This document shows, piece after piece, positions 26,827-35,332 of a stretch of 64,000 nucleotides of DNA. Each line of letters opens with the position of its first letter. The first letter of the stretch is position 1. The notes below the pieces were generated by a model. That model saw nothing but the letters and a program-made list of their open reading frames with translations. It had not been told where the DNA came from and ran no database searches. A program made the position numbers and the translations under genes. This stretch comes from an uncultured Caulobacter sp. (GTDB lineage: Bacteria; Pseudomonadota; Alphaproteobacteria; Caulobacterales; Caulobacteraceae): contig NZ_CAMQSF010000001.1 of assembly GCF_947036865.1 (NCBI RefSeq), forward strand, positions 358,136 to 422,135. Reading direction: 5' to 3'.

Positions 26827-27756
26827 TCAGCCCTCGGCGCCCAGGTCCGAGACGGCCAGAACGTCCATGTCGTCGAACTCGAGGTTCTCGCCGCCCATGG
26901 ACCAGACGAAACTGTAACTGCCGGTGCCGACGCCGCTGTGGATCGACCAGCTGGGCGAAAACACCGCCTCGCCCTCGTCCATGAACACCGCGCGAGGTTC
27001 GGCCGGCTCGCCCATCAGGTGCATCACGCGACCGGGCGCGGCGTCGAAATACATGTAGATCTCGCTGCGGCGTCGGTGCGTGTGGGGCGGCATGGTGTTC
27101 CAGACATTGCCGTCTTCCAGCGCCGTGAAGCCCATCACCAGCTGGCAGGTCTCGACCAGACCCGGCCGGATGGCCTGGCGGATCACGCGCCGGTTGGCCG
27201 CCCCCGCCTCGCCCGCGAAGATCACCCGGGCCTCGTCGCGCCGGATGCGCCGGCTGGGATAGGCGGCGTGGGCCGGATAGCTGACGAAGTAGTAGCGGGC
27301 GGGCGCGGCCGCGTCCTTGCTGGCGAAGGCGACGGTCTCGACGCCGCGGCCGATATAAAGGCTGTCGTGACGAGCCAGATCGAAGCGCTCGCCGTCCAGG
27401 CTGATCCAGCCCGGACCGCCGATATTGATCACCCCCACCTCGCGACGCTCGCAGAAGAAGCGCGACGCCAGTTCGCGATGGGTCGGCAGCAGCAGCGGCG
27501 CATCGGTCGGCATGGCCGACCCCACCACCGCGCGCTCGACTTCCAGGTAGTCGAGGCTCAGCTCGCCTGGCCGGAAGAGTCGGTCGATGACGAAGGTCTC
27601 GCGCAGTTCCCGGGCCGTCATCCGGCTGAGACCGGCGCGGTCCGTGCTCTCGCGATAGGCCATCTGGACGACGGGCCGGGAGTCCGACTCGCTCGCCGGC
27701 GCGGACGGCGACCGGCCGCCGACTCCCTCGGCGCTGGCTCCTTGGCGCGCGTCCAT
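26827..27756 (-). CDS. kduI: 5-dehydro-4-deoxy-D-glucuronate isomerase KduI
   Basis: This 309-aa protein isomerises 4-deoxy-L-threo-5-hexosulose uronate in the pectin/hexuronate pathway. The KduI fold is clear: TFVIDRLFRPGELSLDYLEVERAVVG at the start, then GWISLDGERFDLARHDSLYIGRG. The metal-site region is MPPHTHRRRSEIYMYFD with two His and a Glu, and HSGVGTGSYSFVWSMGGEN lies near the end. E. coli KduI is 278 aa, which would match a start at ATG 27663. The ATG at 27756 has a strong AAGGGA and is used here, adding 31 low-complexity residues. It leads the kduI-GH105-gntR operon. Confidence 0.93.
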   Translation of the reverse strand: MDARQGASAEGVGGRSPSAPASESDSRPVVQMAYRESTDRAGLSRMTARELRETFVIDRLFRPGELSLDYLEVERAVVGSAMPTDAPLLLPTHRELASRFFCERREVGVINIGGPGWISLDGERFDLARHDSLYIGRGVETVAFASKDAAAPARYYFVSYPAHAAYPSRRIRRDEARVIFAGEAGAANRRVIRQAIRPGLVETCQLVMGFTALEDGNVWNTMPPHTHRRRSEIYMYFDAAPGRVMHLMGEPAEPRAVFMDEGEAVFSPSWSIHSGVGTGSYSFVWSMGGENLEFDDMDVLAVSDLGAEG

Positions 27757-27941
27757 CCCCGTCCCTTCTTGGTTTCTAAATCGACATTACCAATTTGACC
27801 GCGCGGCCGTAAAGAGCGAACCGGCGATGGACTAGGCTCGACCACCGACAGCGCGCGTCGCGCCCTCGGCTGACCCAAATCAAGGCCCCCAGCTCAACTG
27901 ACCAGAGCATGTTCGCGCTAACATGGGTGGCCGGCGCTAAA

Positions 27942-27952
27942 AGGCCTGACCA
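27942..27952. promoter_or_regulatory. Candidate GntR operator upstream of kduI operon
   Basis: AGGCCTGACCA is one of three near-identical elements (others at 28853-28863 and 29047-29057). It lies about 190 bases upstream of the kduI start, in the gap that must hold its promoter. A further palindromic stretch with GGCATGCC lies about 20 bases away, at 27966-27977. A half-site pair TTGGT/ACCAA spans 27769-27793. Confidence 0.45.
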
Positions 27953-27999
27953 TCATGGCCCGTTTTGGGCATGCCAATTATGATTGGGGAGGCGCGGCC

Positions 28000-28767
28000 C
28001 TATTTCGCGGCGCTGGCGGCGCGAAGGGCGATCTCCTCGCGCTTGGCGGCGAGACTCTCGCGCGTGCGCTCGATGGCCTCGAGCTCGGCGGTCAGCAGCA
28101 GGTTCTCGATCAACCCGCCCAGGTGCGCCTGCATGGCCCCGCGCGCGGCCTTGGGATCGCGCGTCCGCAAGGCCTCGATGATCTCCGCGTGCTCGTCCTT
28201 CAGCGGCCGCTTGCGCACGTGCCGGGCCTTTTCGAGCATCTGCATGCAGAGCCGCGAGCGGTAGCGTAGGTCCCAGGTGTTCTCGATGATCCGCACGACG
28301 GCGCTGTTGCGCGTCGCCTGGGCGATCGTGATGTGGAACTGCCGGTCCGCCAGCTCGGACTGCTCCTTGGTCGATTCCTCGCTGTTCATCTCGGTGACCA
28401 GGGTTTCGAGATAGGCCAGCTCGTCGTCGGTGATCAGGGTGGCGGCCAGGGCGGCGGCCTCGCCCTCGAACAGGCGGCGCGCCTCGGCCTGCTCGAAGGC
28501 CCCGATGTCCAGGTCCTTGACCGGCGGCGGCGGCTGGTCGAGGCGGACATAGACGCCCGAGCCCTGCCGCGCTTCCAAGAGGCCGCGCATCTCCAGGGCG
28601 ATGACGGCGCGGCGCACGGTGGGACGGCTGACGCCGAACTCGTCGGCCAGGTCGCGCTCGGACGGCAGACGCTGGCCAGGCTGGAACACGCCGTCGGCGA
28701 TCGAGGCGCTGATCGAGGCCGCCACCTGCTGGTAGAGCCTCGCGGAATCCGGCGAAGGGGTGGTCAT
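28000..28767 (-). CDS. GntR-family (FadR/FCD) regulator, second copy
   Basis: The 255-aa protein has a GntR HTH (QPGQRLPSERDLADEFGVSRPTVRRAVIALE) and an FCD domain with DRQFHITIAQATRNSAV and EIIEALRTRDPKAARGAM. The start is ATG 28767 (MTTPSPDSARLYQQVAAS). It is closely related to the GntR at 24829-25584. The gene precedes the kduI operon on the same strand, with a 243-base gap. The TGGCCTKACCA elements lie both in front of this gene and in front of kduI, which suggests autoregulation plus control of the catabolic operon. The effector is unknown. Confidence 0.9.
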   Translation of the reverse strand: MTTPSPDSARLYQQVAASISASIADGVFQPGQRLPSERDLADEFGVSRPTVRRAVIALEMRGLLEARQGSGVYVRLDQPPPPVKDLDIGAFEQAEARRLFEGEAAALAATLITDDELAYLETLVTEMNSEESTKEQSELADRQFHITIAQATRNSAVVRIIENTWDLRYRSRLCMQMLEKARHVRKRPLKDEHAEIIEALRTRDPKAARGAMQAHLGGLIENLLLTAELEAIERTRESLAAKREEIALRAASAAK

Positions 28768-28852
28768 CTCGATAGCCGCGCACAGCGCCCAGGTCGGCGC
28801 CTGCCCAAGGACTAGCGCGCGTCCGGCCGCGTCACAAGCGCCCGAACCCAAG

Positions 28853-28863
28853 TGGCCTTACCA
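28853..28863. promoter_or_regulatory. Candidate GntR operator (TGGCCTTACCA)
   Basis: TGGCCTTACCA lies about 86 bases upstream of the GntR start. It approximates the GntR-type palindrome TGG-N5-CCA. The same element occurs at 29047-29057 (TGGCCTGACCA) and, with one change, at 27942-27952. Confidence 0.45.
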
Positions 28864-28882
28864 TGCCCGCCTCCGGGCGGAA

Positions 28883-28910
28883 GGCGGCCGGAGGGAGGAC
28901 TCCGGCCGCC
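28883..28910. terminator. Strong hairpin, terminator-like
   Basis: A perfect 11-bp stem (GGCGGCCGGAG / CTCCGGCCGCC) with a 6-base loop. It follows the 82-aa protein gene in the minus direction and could end that transcript. No T-run is visible. Confidence 0.5.
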
Positions 28911-29046
28911 GTCGTCGTCCGCCCCGGGAGGAGGTGGCGCAAGGTACGCAGCGCCCTGGTCGACGATCTGACGATTAAACGGGGCTCGGGCCGCGTTCCG
29001 TCGCGCCATCGACACTAGCGAAACTGGCCAGCCACGCAATACAAAA

Positions 29047-29057
29047 TGGCCTGACCA
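29047..29057. promoter_or_regulatory. Candidate GntR operator (TGGCCTGACCA)
   Basis: TGGCCTGACCA differs by one base from the perfect palindrome TGGTC-N-GACCA. It is the most distal of the three matching elements around the GntR/kduI module. Confidence 0.4.
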
Positions 29058-29110
29058 ATCTTTGAACCTATCGTAGCGCCCAAGACCGCGGTTTGGACGC
29101 GCGGCGCCCG

Positions 29111-29359
29111 CTAGACGAACACGTCCACCCGAACGCCGGGGTCCGCCCAGCTCTTGATCCGCCGCGAGGCGGCGTCCGTTGGGGCGTTTCCGCCGCCGAC
29201 GCCCTTGTCATGGCGGTGGTCCTTGGCGTTGACGCCATAGGGGCCGTCCTTCGGATGGGCCGGATCGATATGCTTCTTGGCATAGTCGACGTCCGTGCAG
29301 TTCTTGCACGAAAAGCCGTTGACCGTGACGGGCCTGGGATAGTCTCCGCTGATCGCCAT
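29111..29359 (-). CDS. Small conserved-looking hypothetical protein with CxxC
   Basis: This 82-aa protein starts MAISGDYPRPVTVNGFSCKNCTDVDYA and contains a single CKNC pair. It then has a Gly/His/Asp-rich middle (DPAHPKDGPYGVNAKDHRHDKG) and ends WADPGVRVDVFV. The CxxC with several His residues could bind a metal or take part in redox chemistry. No known domain is recognised. It lies 76 bases after the GST gene on the same strand and may be co-transcribed with it. Confidence 0.65.
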   Translation of the reverse strand: MAISGDYPRPVTVNGFSCKNCTDVDYAKKHIDPAHPKDGPYGVNAKDHRHDKGVGGGNAPTDAASRRIKSWADPGVRVDVFV

Positions 29360-29435
29360 CGCTGTTCCCCTGGCGGCGCCGAAGAGACGCCCTCCAAGCT
29401 TTTCGCGCGAGGAGCCGCCTTGGTTACAGGCGGGC

Positions 29436-30164
29436 TCAAGCGGCCTGGCGCAAGCCCCAGGGGTGCGCGGGATAGAACCGCGCCATCATCCGCCCGACAT
29501 AGGCGACCAGACGCGGATAGTCCTCGGCCTCTTCCCGCAGCGGCGAGTCGAAGAACGGCGTCAGGATCGCCGCCAGCATGGCGAAGGCCGTGGCGTCGAC
29601 GCCGACGGGATGGGTGTCGCGCATCAGATAGGTCTTGTCTTCCAGGAGCTCGTCCAGCGCGCGCAGCGACAGGCTGCCCAGCCAGACCACCTCCTCGCGC
29701 AGGTGACGGCCGACCCCCACCGCGCGGACATTGGCGGCGACCGCCTCCCGCAAGCCCCGGCGCAGATCCTCGCGCAGGTGAGCCGGCGCCTGGTCGAACC
29801 AACGGCCGGGACCCTTGTCGAAATTGGCCGGGTCCAGAAAGCGGAAATAGCTCGACACCCAGCCCAGTTGGTTCTCGATCATCCGCTCGATGGCCCAGGC
29901 CTGGGCGCGCTCCCGGCCGGTCAGGCCGATGTCGAGATCGACATTGTACTTCCGCTCGATATGGGCGCGAATGAAGGTGGAGTCGCCGATGGCCTGGGCG
30001 GCGTCCTCGATCCACGGCAGCTGGCCCTTGGGCGCGGTCTCGCGGCTGCCCCTGGTCTTGCGATAGGGCAGCTTGGCCATCATCAGCTGCACTTCGGTCT
30101 TGGTCGCATAGGGGCTGATCTCGGGCAGCCCGAACCCGGCTCCGGCGGCGAACAGCGTGATCAT
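29436..30164 (-). CDS. Glutathione S-transferase family protein
   Basis: This 242-aa protein has an N-terminal thioredoxin-like half. It begins ITLFAAGAGFGLPEISPYATKTEVQLMMAKLPYRK, then has KGQLPWIEDAAQAIGDSTFIRAHIE, with the cis-Pro and the Ser/Thr glutathione contact. The C-terminal half is all-helical and ends with a His/Trp-rich tail. It resembles the metaxin/FAXC-like GST branch rather than classical detoxifying GSTs. The start at 30164 is ATG. It is divergent from the YafY-type regulator, with a palindromic operator between the two genes, so it is the likely target. Confidence 0.85.
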   Translation of the reverse strand: MITLFAAGAGFGLPEISPYATKTEVQLMMAKLPYRKTRGSRETAPKGQLPWIEDAAQAIGDSTFIRAHIERKYNVDLDIGLTGRERAQAWAIERMIENQLGWVSSYFRFLDPANFDKGPGRWFDQAPAHLREDLRRGLREAVAANVRAVGVGRHLREEVVWLGSLSLRALDELLEDKTYLMRDTHPVGVDATAFAMLAAILTPFFDSPLREEAEDYPRLVAYVGRMMARFYPAHPWGLRQAA

Positions 30165-30214
30165 CGTCCCTCTCCGATCGAATGTCGCGGTGACGACTTG
30201 CTACCGCCAGCCTC

Positions 30215-30232
30215 CTGCCAGCATGCTGTCAG
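30215..30232. promoter_or_regulatory. Near-perfect palindrome between GST and YafY-type regulator genes
   Basis: CTGCCAGCATGCTGTCAG is an 18-base palindrome with one mismatched pair. It lies in the 92-base gap between the two divergent genes, 25 bases upstream of the regulator start. It is a good candidate for the regulator's own operator. Confidence 0.6.
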
Positions 30233-30256
30233 TAGAGATCGTCGATATTCGAAATC

Positions 30257-30976
30257 ATGAGACGCGCCGAACGCCTGTTCCAGATCATCCAGATCCTGCG
30301 CCGCAGCCGCGCGCCGGTGACCGCCGACGCCATCGCCGCGGAGCTGGAGACCTCCAAGCGCAGCGTCTATCGCGACATCGCCGCGCTGGTGGGACAGCGG
30401 GCGCCGATCCGGGGCGAGGCCGGGGTCGGCTATGTGCTGGAGGCGGGCTTCGACATGCCGCCGCTGATGCTGACGCCCGACGAGATCGAGGCGGCGGTGC
30501 TGGGCGCGCAATGGGTGGCCGGGCGCGGCGATCCGGTGCTGGCCAAGGCGGCCAAGGACCTGATCAGCAAGATCGCCGCCGCCGTGCCGGACCGCCTGCG
30601 CCCCTATGTGCTGGAGCCGGCCATCGGCGCCGCGCCGGCCTGGAAACCCGAGACCGACCGCATCGACGTCGCCCAGGTCCGCGCCTGGATCCACGCCGGC
30701 CGCAAGATCCGTCTCGACTACAGCGACGAGGCCGGGACGGTCAGCAATCGGGTGATCTGGCCGGTCTCGGTCGGCTACCGCGAGACGATCCGGATGATCA
30801 TCGCCTGGTGCGAGCTGCGCGAGGCCTTCCGCACCTTCCGCACCGACCGGGTCGTCGGAGCGGAATTCCTGGACGAGCGCCACGGCAAGCGGCCGGCGGT
30901 GCTTCGGGCCGAGTGGATCAAGTTCCGCGACGCCGAGATCGCCGCCTGGAAGCTGAAGGAAGCCGCGGACTGCTAG
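30257..30976 (+). CDS. YafY-type HTH/WYL transcriptional regulator
   Basis: This 239-aa protein has an N-terminal HTH_11 domain (AERLFQIIQILRRSRAPVTADAIAAELETSKRSVYRDIAALVGQ). The WYL-like C-terminal domain begins around WIHAGRKIRLDYSDEAG and includes VSVGYRETIRMIIAWCELREAFRTFRTDRV. WYL regulators sense small ligands, and members of this group often regulate a divergent neighbour. The gene shares a 92-base promoter gap with the GST gene. Its stop overlaps the end of the convergent esterase gene by 4 bases. Confidence 0.9.
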   Translation: MRRAERLFQIIQILRRSRAPVTADAIAAELETSKRSVYRDIAALVGQRAPIRGEAGVGYVLEAGFDMPPLMLTPDEIEAAVLGAQWVAGRGDPVLAKAAKDLISKIAAAVPDRLRPYVLEPAIGAAPAWKPETDRIDVAQVRAWIHAGRKIRLDYSDEAGTVSNRVIWPVSVGYRETIRMIIAWCELREAFRTFRTDRVVGAEFLDERHGKRPAVLRAEWIKFRDAEIAAWKLKEAADC

Positions 30977-31959
30977 ATCCCGTGCCGCTTTGCGAAGCGC
31001 TCGAACAGCTCGGGCCACGCCGCCACGGGCTTGCCGACCGTGAAGCGCAGGCCAAAGCCGTGGCCGCCCTCCTCGAACACGTGCAGCTCGGACGGCACGG
31101 CCTTGGCCTTCAGCGCCGCGAACATGGTCAGCGAGTTCTCGACCGGCACGGTCTTGTCGTCGGCGGCGTGCAGCAGGAACACGGGGGCCAGGCCCTCGCG
31201 CACCTGCTTCTCGGGCGACAGCTCGCGGGCGCGGTCGGGCGTGTCGGCGCTGGTCAGCAGCTGCTTGCGCGAGCCAGGGTGGGCCGCCGTCAGGTCCAGC
31301 GTCACCACCGGATAGATCAGGGCCGACAAGTTCGGCTTGGCCGGAAGCTGATCGGCCGCGTCGACGGGGTCGTAGGTCGGCGCGTCGGACCGCACGGTCA
31401 GGTTGGCGGCCAGGTGCCCGCCGGCCGAGAAGCCCATGATCGCCACGCGGTCGGCCGAGAAGCCCATCTCGGCGGCTTTCGAGCGTATCAGGCGCATGCC
31501 GCGCTGGGCGTCCTGCAAGGGCGCGTCGCCGCCCGCCGCCCAGCCGTCGCCCGGCATCCGGTAGAACAGCACGAAGCAGGTATAGCCCCGGTCGGCCAGC
31601 CAACGGGCGGTCTCGTAGCCTTCCTTGTCCAGCACCACGCGCTCGTAGCCGCCGCCGGGGGTCAGCATCACGGCCGCGCCATTCGGCTTCTTGGGCCGGA
31701 AGACGGCCAGCTTGGGGTCGCGGGTGTGGACCTGGGCGCGGTCCATCAGCACCTTGGGATCGCCGCGCTCGATGATCTTCTCCTCGACCGTGACGCCCTC
31801 CCCGCCCGGCGCGCCGTGGGGCCACAGGCGCAGGATCTCGGTCGGGTCGGCGGGCTGTTTCGAGGAAGGGGTCATGGTCGCGGCCTCCGCCCCGCGCGCG
31901 CCCAGCGATCCCAGGACGCCGGTGAGAAAGGTGGCCAGGGCGCCGCGACGGTTCAGCAT
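30973..31959 (-). CDS. Secreted alpha/beta hydrolase, BD-FAE/acetylxylan esterase-like
   Basis: This 328-aa protein has an N-terminal twin-arginine-like signal (NRRGALATFLTGVLGSLGARGAEA), so it is exported. The alpha/beta hydrolase core has the oxyanion-hole segment MLTPGGGYERV, the nucleophile elbow IMGFSAGGHLAANL, the acid in LLHAADDKTVPVENS and His in FEEGGHGFGL. These are typical of carbohydrate esterases active on acetylated or feruloylated xylan or pectin. The gene is convergent with the YafY regulator. The substrate is not determined. Confidence 0.88.
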   Translation of the reverse strand: MLNRRGALATFLTGVLGSLGARGAEAATMTPSSKQPADPTEILRLWPHGAPGGEGVTVEEKIIERGDPKVLMDRAQVHTRDPKLAVFRPKKPNGAAVMLTPGGGYERVVLDKEGYETARWLADRGYTCFVLFYRMPGDGWAAGGDAPLQDAQRGMRLIRSKAAEMGFSADRVAIMGFSAGGHLAANLTVRSDAPTYDPVDAADQLPAKPNLSALIYPVVTLDLTAAHPGSRKQLLTSADTPDRARELSPEKQVREGLAPVFLLHAADDKTVPVENSLTMFAALKAKAVPSELHVFEEGGHGFGLRFTVGKPVAAWPELFERFAKRHGI

Positions 31960-32021
31960 GGGATTTTAGCCTTCTGACGGGAGTGCTTGGCGGAGACCCT
32001 AGAGCGAGGGACACCGGTTTC

Positions 32022-32828
32022 CTAGAGGCTGGCGAACCGAAGATGGTGCAGCACGATCCCGCTGGTGGTGGCGACGTTGAGGGAGTCGAAGCCGTTGGCC
32101 ATCGGGATGCCGACGGACCGGGCGCGCGCCATCACCGCCGGTGAAAGACCCGGTCCCTCGGCGCCCAACAGCACCGCCGTACGCGGCGCCGCCTTGAGGC
32201 TCGCCAGGATCTCGTCGGCCGACGGGCTCAGCGCCAAGGCCTCGAAGCCGGTCGCCGCCAGCAGGCTCGCGACATCCTCGCCCCGCCCCAGCCGCGCGGT
32301 CGGGACCGACAGCACCGCGCCGACCGAGACCCGGATGGCCTTGCGGTACAGCGGGTCGCAGCAGTCGGCGTCCAGGATCACCGCGTCGGCGCCGAAGGCG
32401 GCGGCGTTGCGATAGATGCCGCCCATATTGTCGTGATTGGCGATGCCGCACAGCACCAGCACGGTCGCGCGGGTCGGCAGGCCGCCGAGCAGGTCGTGGG
32501 CGGAAACGGGGTCCGCCTTCCGCCCCAGGGCTAGCACGCCACGATGCAAGTGGAAGCCGGCGATGGCGTCGAGCACGGCCTGGTCGGCCAGATGCACCGG
32601 CACGGCCTCGGGCAGGGCCGCGAGAACCTCGGCCAGCTTGTCGCGGCGCTTGGGGTCGATCAGCAGCGAAACCACGCGCTCGGGCGCGTCGCGGACGAAG
32701 GCGCGCAACACGGTCTCGCCCTCGGCGATGAACAGGCCCTCGCGGCCGACCAGGTCGCGCTCCTTGATGGCGCGGAACGGGGCGACGGCGAGGTCTTCGG
32801 GGTCGGTGACGACGCGGAACCGTGGCAA
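32022..32828 (-). CDS. SpoU/TrmH-family RNA 2'-O-methyltransferase
   Basis: This 268-aa protein has an N-terminal substrate-binding domain (EGLFIAEGETVLRAFVRD) and the SPOUT trefoil-knot catalytic domain. Motif 1 is NHDNMGGIYRNAAAFG, motif 2 is LLGAEGPGLS and motif 3 is IPMANGFDSLNVATTSGI. These enzymes methylate ribose in tRNA or rRNA using SAM. The exact target cannot be told from sequence. It lies 16 bases downstream of the MFS gene on the same strand, but operon membership is uncertain. Confidence 0.92.
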   Translation of the reverse strand: MPRFRVVTDPEDLAVAPFRAIKERDLVGREGLFIAEGETVLRAFVRDAPERVVSLLIDPKRRDKLAEVLAALPEAVPVHLADQAVLDAIAGFHLHRGVLALGRKADPVSAHDLLGGLPTRATVLVLCGIANHDNMGGIYRNAAAFGADAVILDADCCDPLYRKAIRVSVGAVLSVPTARLGRGEDVASLLAATGFEALALSPSADEILASLKAAPRTAVLLGAEGPGLSPAVMARARSVGIPMANGFDSLNVATTSGIVLHHLRFASL

Positions 32829-32844
32829 GGCGATCCTCGGGGCT

Positions 32845-34101
32845 CTAACGCACCCCTCGTATCGGCAGGATGGCCAGACCGCCAGCCGTCGCCAGGCTGG
32901 CGGCCATCAGGAAGAACAGCCGGAAGTTCTCGTGAGCGGGCCCCAGACACAACACCGCCAACACCGGCGCCAGGGCCTGGGGCAAGGTGTTGGCCAGATT
33001 GATCACGCCCAGACCCTTGCCCGCGTCGCGCTGGGAGGGCAGCACCTGGGTGACCAGGGCCAGGTCGATGGCGCAGAAGCAGCCCGCCCCGCAGCCATAG
33101 ATCACATAGGCCCCCAGCAGCACCGGCCAGCTGGGCGACGTCGAGAACACGGTCATGGCCGCGGCCAGCGTCAGGGCCGCGCCGAACGCGAAGAGCTTGC
33201 GCCGCCGCAGCCGGTCGGAGAGCACCCCGCCCAGCATCGCGCAGACGACATTGAACACGGTCGAGACCGTCGCCAGGATCGCCAGACCCTCCTCGGCCCG
33301 ATGGCCTGGGAACAGGCGCGGATAGTCCACCACGTCCTGCAGGAAGTAGAGCATGTAGCTCTGCACCAGGGTCAGGGCGACCAGCACCAGGAACCGCCCC
33401 AGCCAGGCGAAGGCGAAGTCGGGATGCCGGCGCGGATCGATCCAGAGCCCGGCGAGGAAGGCCAGCAGCCGGAACGGCGGCGCGTCGGTCTTGGCCAGCG
33501 GCGGGTCGCGCAGGGTCAGCACGAAGGGCGCCAGGCCCAGCAGCAGGGCGGCCGAAATCGCCGCGTAGCGCTGGCCTTCGACCACGAGCAGGCCGCCGAT
33601 GACCACCGCCCCGATCGCCGTGCCGATGGGATTGCCCAGGCTCAGGAACGCCGCGACCAGACCCTTCTGGGTGTCCGGCACGCGGTCCGGCAGCACCGCC
33701 ACCAGGGCCGAGAAGCAGAGGTTGAACGTCAGCTGGAACAGGATGACCCCGCCGATCAGCGCCAGCGGGGTTCGGGCGTTCATGATCGCCAGATAGGCCA
33801 GGGCCGCGCCCAGCGCGCCGATCACCATCCAGGGCCGGCGACGGCCAAAGCGCGAGGTCGTCCGATCGCTGATCGCCCCGGCCAGCAGGTTGGCGATGCT
33901 GGCGACGATCGCGCCGTAAAAGGTGACCTGGCTCAGCACCACCGCCTTGGCCGCGGGGTCGATCGCCGCGGCTTTCAACGGCAGCAGCACCTGCAACAGC
34001 GGCTGAAACGAGACGAACGCGGCGATCTGCGCAAGGGTGTAGGCGGCGATGAAGCTCGCGCGCACTCGCGCCTCCGGCCGCCCTCCCTGGTCAAACGCCA
34101 T
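32845..34101 (-). CDS. MFS transporter
   Basis: This 418-aa protein is predicted to have 12 membrane helices. The typical loop-2/3 motif reads AGAISDRTTSRFGRRRPWM, and a second DRLRRRKLF lies between helices 8 and 9. Divergent transcription from the LacI gene at 34268 suggests sugar transport under LacI control. The regulator and transporter share a 166-base gap. The substrate is unknown. Confidence 0.88.
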   Translation of the reverse strand: MAFDQGGRPEARVRASFIAAYTLAQIAAFVSFQPLLQVLLPLKAAAIDPAAKAVVLSQVTFYGAIVASIANLLAGAISDRTTSRFGRRRPWMVIGALGAALAYLAIMNARTPLALIGGVILFQLTFNLCFSALVAVLPDRVPDTQKGLVAAFLSLGNPIGTAIGAVVIGGLLVVEGQRYAAISAALLLGLAPFVLTLRDPPLAKTDAPPFRLLAFLAGLWIDPRRHPDFAFAWLGRFLVLVALTLVQSYMLYFLQDVVDYPRLFPGHRAEEGLAILATVSTVFNVVCAMLGGVLSDRLRRRKLFAFGAALTLAAAMTVFSTSPSWPVLLGAYVIYGCGAGCFCAIDLALVTQVLPSQRDAGKGLGVINLANTLPQALAPVLAVLCLGPAHENFRLFFLMAASLATAGGLAILPIRGVR

Positions 34102-34267
34102 CTGGCCTCCCCTTTCGCGATCTGCCGCCGCGCGGAAGCGACAGTGGCCGCGCCGTCGGGGCGAGACAAGGGGCGACCTCAGGTCAAGCTCGGTGTTTCC
34201 TTCCAGGCGGGACAGGCTCTAGGGTGGCGCGCATGGGCGTGAGTCTGAGACAGGTCTGGGCGGTGCG

Positions 34268-35320
34268 ATGGCCTCGGTGACGATCTACGACGTCGCCGCG
34301 CGGGCCGGCGTCTCCATCAAGACCGTCTCGCGGGTGATGAACAAGGAGCCGAACGTTCGGCCCGCCATGCGCGACCGCGTGCTCGAGGCGGCCGGCGCGC
34401 TCGGCTACAGCCCCAATCTGTCGGCGCGCAGCCTGGCGGGCTCGCGCTCGTTCGTGATCGCGGTGTTCGTCGACGCGGCCCTGACCATCGACCATTGGCG
34501 CAGCGAGCGCGGGGCGGACTATCTCAGCCGCATACAGCTGGGCGCGACGCTGGAGTGCCGCGACGCCGGCTATCACCTGCTGATCGAACTGATCGACCAC
34601 GAGGGTCCGCAGGTCCGCCAGGAGGTGGCCGCCCTGCTGGCCGCGCTGAAGCCCGACGGCGTGATCCTGACCCCGCCGTCCTGCGACAACGCGGTGGTGC
34701 TGGAACTGCTGGACAAGGCCGGCACGCCCTATGTGCGCGTCGGTCCCGAGCGCGCCGAGGGCCTGGGCCCTCGCGTGCACATGGACGACGTCGCCGCCGG
34801 CCGCGAGATGACGCAGCACCTGGCCGGCCTCGGCCACCGGCGGATCGGCTTCATCGTCGGCGAGCCGCGCTACGGCGCCAGCCAGGCGCGGCGTCAGGGC
34901 TATCTGGAAGCGATGAAGGCTCTCGGCCTGCCGGTGAACGACGCCTGGGTCCGCCAGGGCGACTTCACCTTCCAGTCGGGACTGGACCAGGCCAAGGCCC
35001 TGCTGGCCCTCCCTGATCGTCCGACGGCGATATTCGCCAGCAACGACGACATGGCCCTGGGCTGCGTGGCGGCGATCGCCGAGGCCGGGCTGATGACGCC
35101 GGGCGACATCTCGGTCGCCGGGTTCGACGACAGCCCCAGCTCGCGCTTCAGCCGACCTCAGCTGACCACGGTCCGCCAGCCGGTGGCCGAGATGTCGTCC
35201 CTGGCCGCGCGCCTGCTGATCGAGCAGTCGAAGAACGGCGCGACCTCCGATCGCCCCGTCGACGAGCTGCTGCCGTTCGAGCTAATCCACCGCGCCTCGA
35301 CGGCCCCGCCGCCGCGCTGA
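34268..35320 (+). CDS. LacI-family transcriptional regulator
   Basis: This 350-aa protein has the LacI HTH (VTIYDVAARAGVSIKTVSRVMNKEPNV) and hinge (NLSARSLAGSRSFVIAVF). The periplasmic-binding-like effector domain follows, with RRIGFIVGEP, DRPTAIFASNDDMALG and ISVAGFDDSPSSRFSRPQLTTVRQP. It ends with a Pro/Arg-rich tail. It probably represses the divergent MFS gene. I saw no clear operator palindrome in the intervening bases. Confidence 0.93.
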   Translation: MASVTIYDVAARAGVSIKTVSRVMNKEPNVRPAMRDRVLEAAGALGYSPNLSARSLAGSRSFVIAVFVDAALTIDHWRSERGADYLSRIQLGATLECRDAGYHLLIELIDHEGPQVRQEVAALLAALKPDGVILTPPSCDNAVVLELLDKAGTPYVRVGPERAEGLGPRVHMDDVAAGREMTQHLAGLGHRRIGFIVGEPRYGASQARRQGYLEAMKALGLPVNDAWVRQGDFTFQSGLDQAKALLALPDRPTAIFASNDDMALGCVAAIAEAGLMTPGDISVAGFDDSPSSRFSRPQLTTVRQPVAEMSSLAARLLIEQSKNGATSDRPVDELLPFELIHRASTAPPPR

Positions 35321-35332
35321 GCGTCTTGGCGT

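Larger units (their letters stand above)
28768..29110. promoter_or_regulatory. Intergenic region upstream of second GntR gene
   Basis: This 343-base gap has no supported gene. It carries two candidate operators (28853-28863 and 29047-29057) and one strong hairpin (28883-28910). The promoter of the GntR gene should lie here on the minus strand. Confidence 0.5.
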
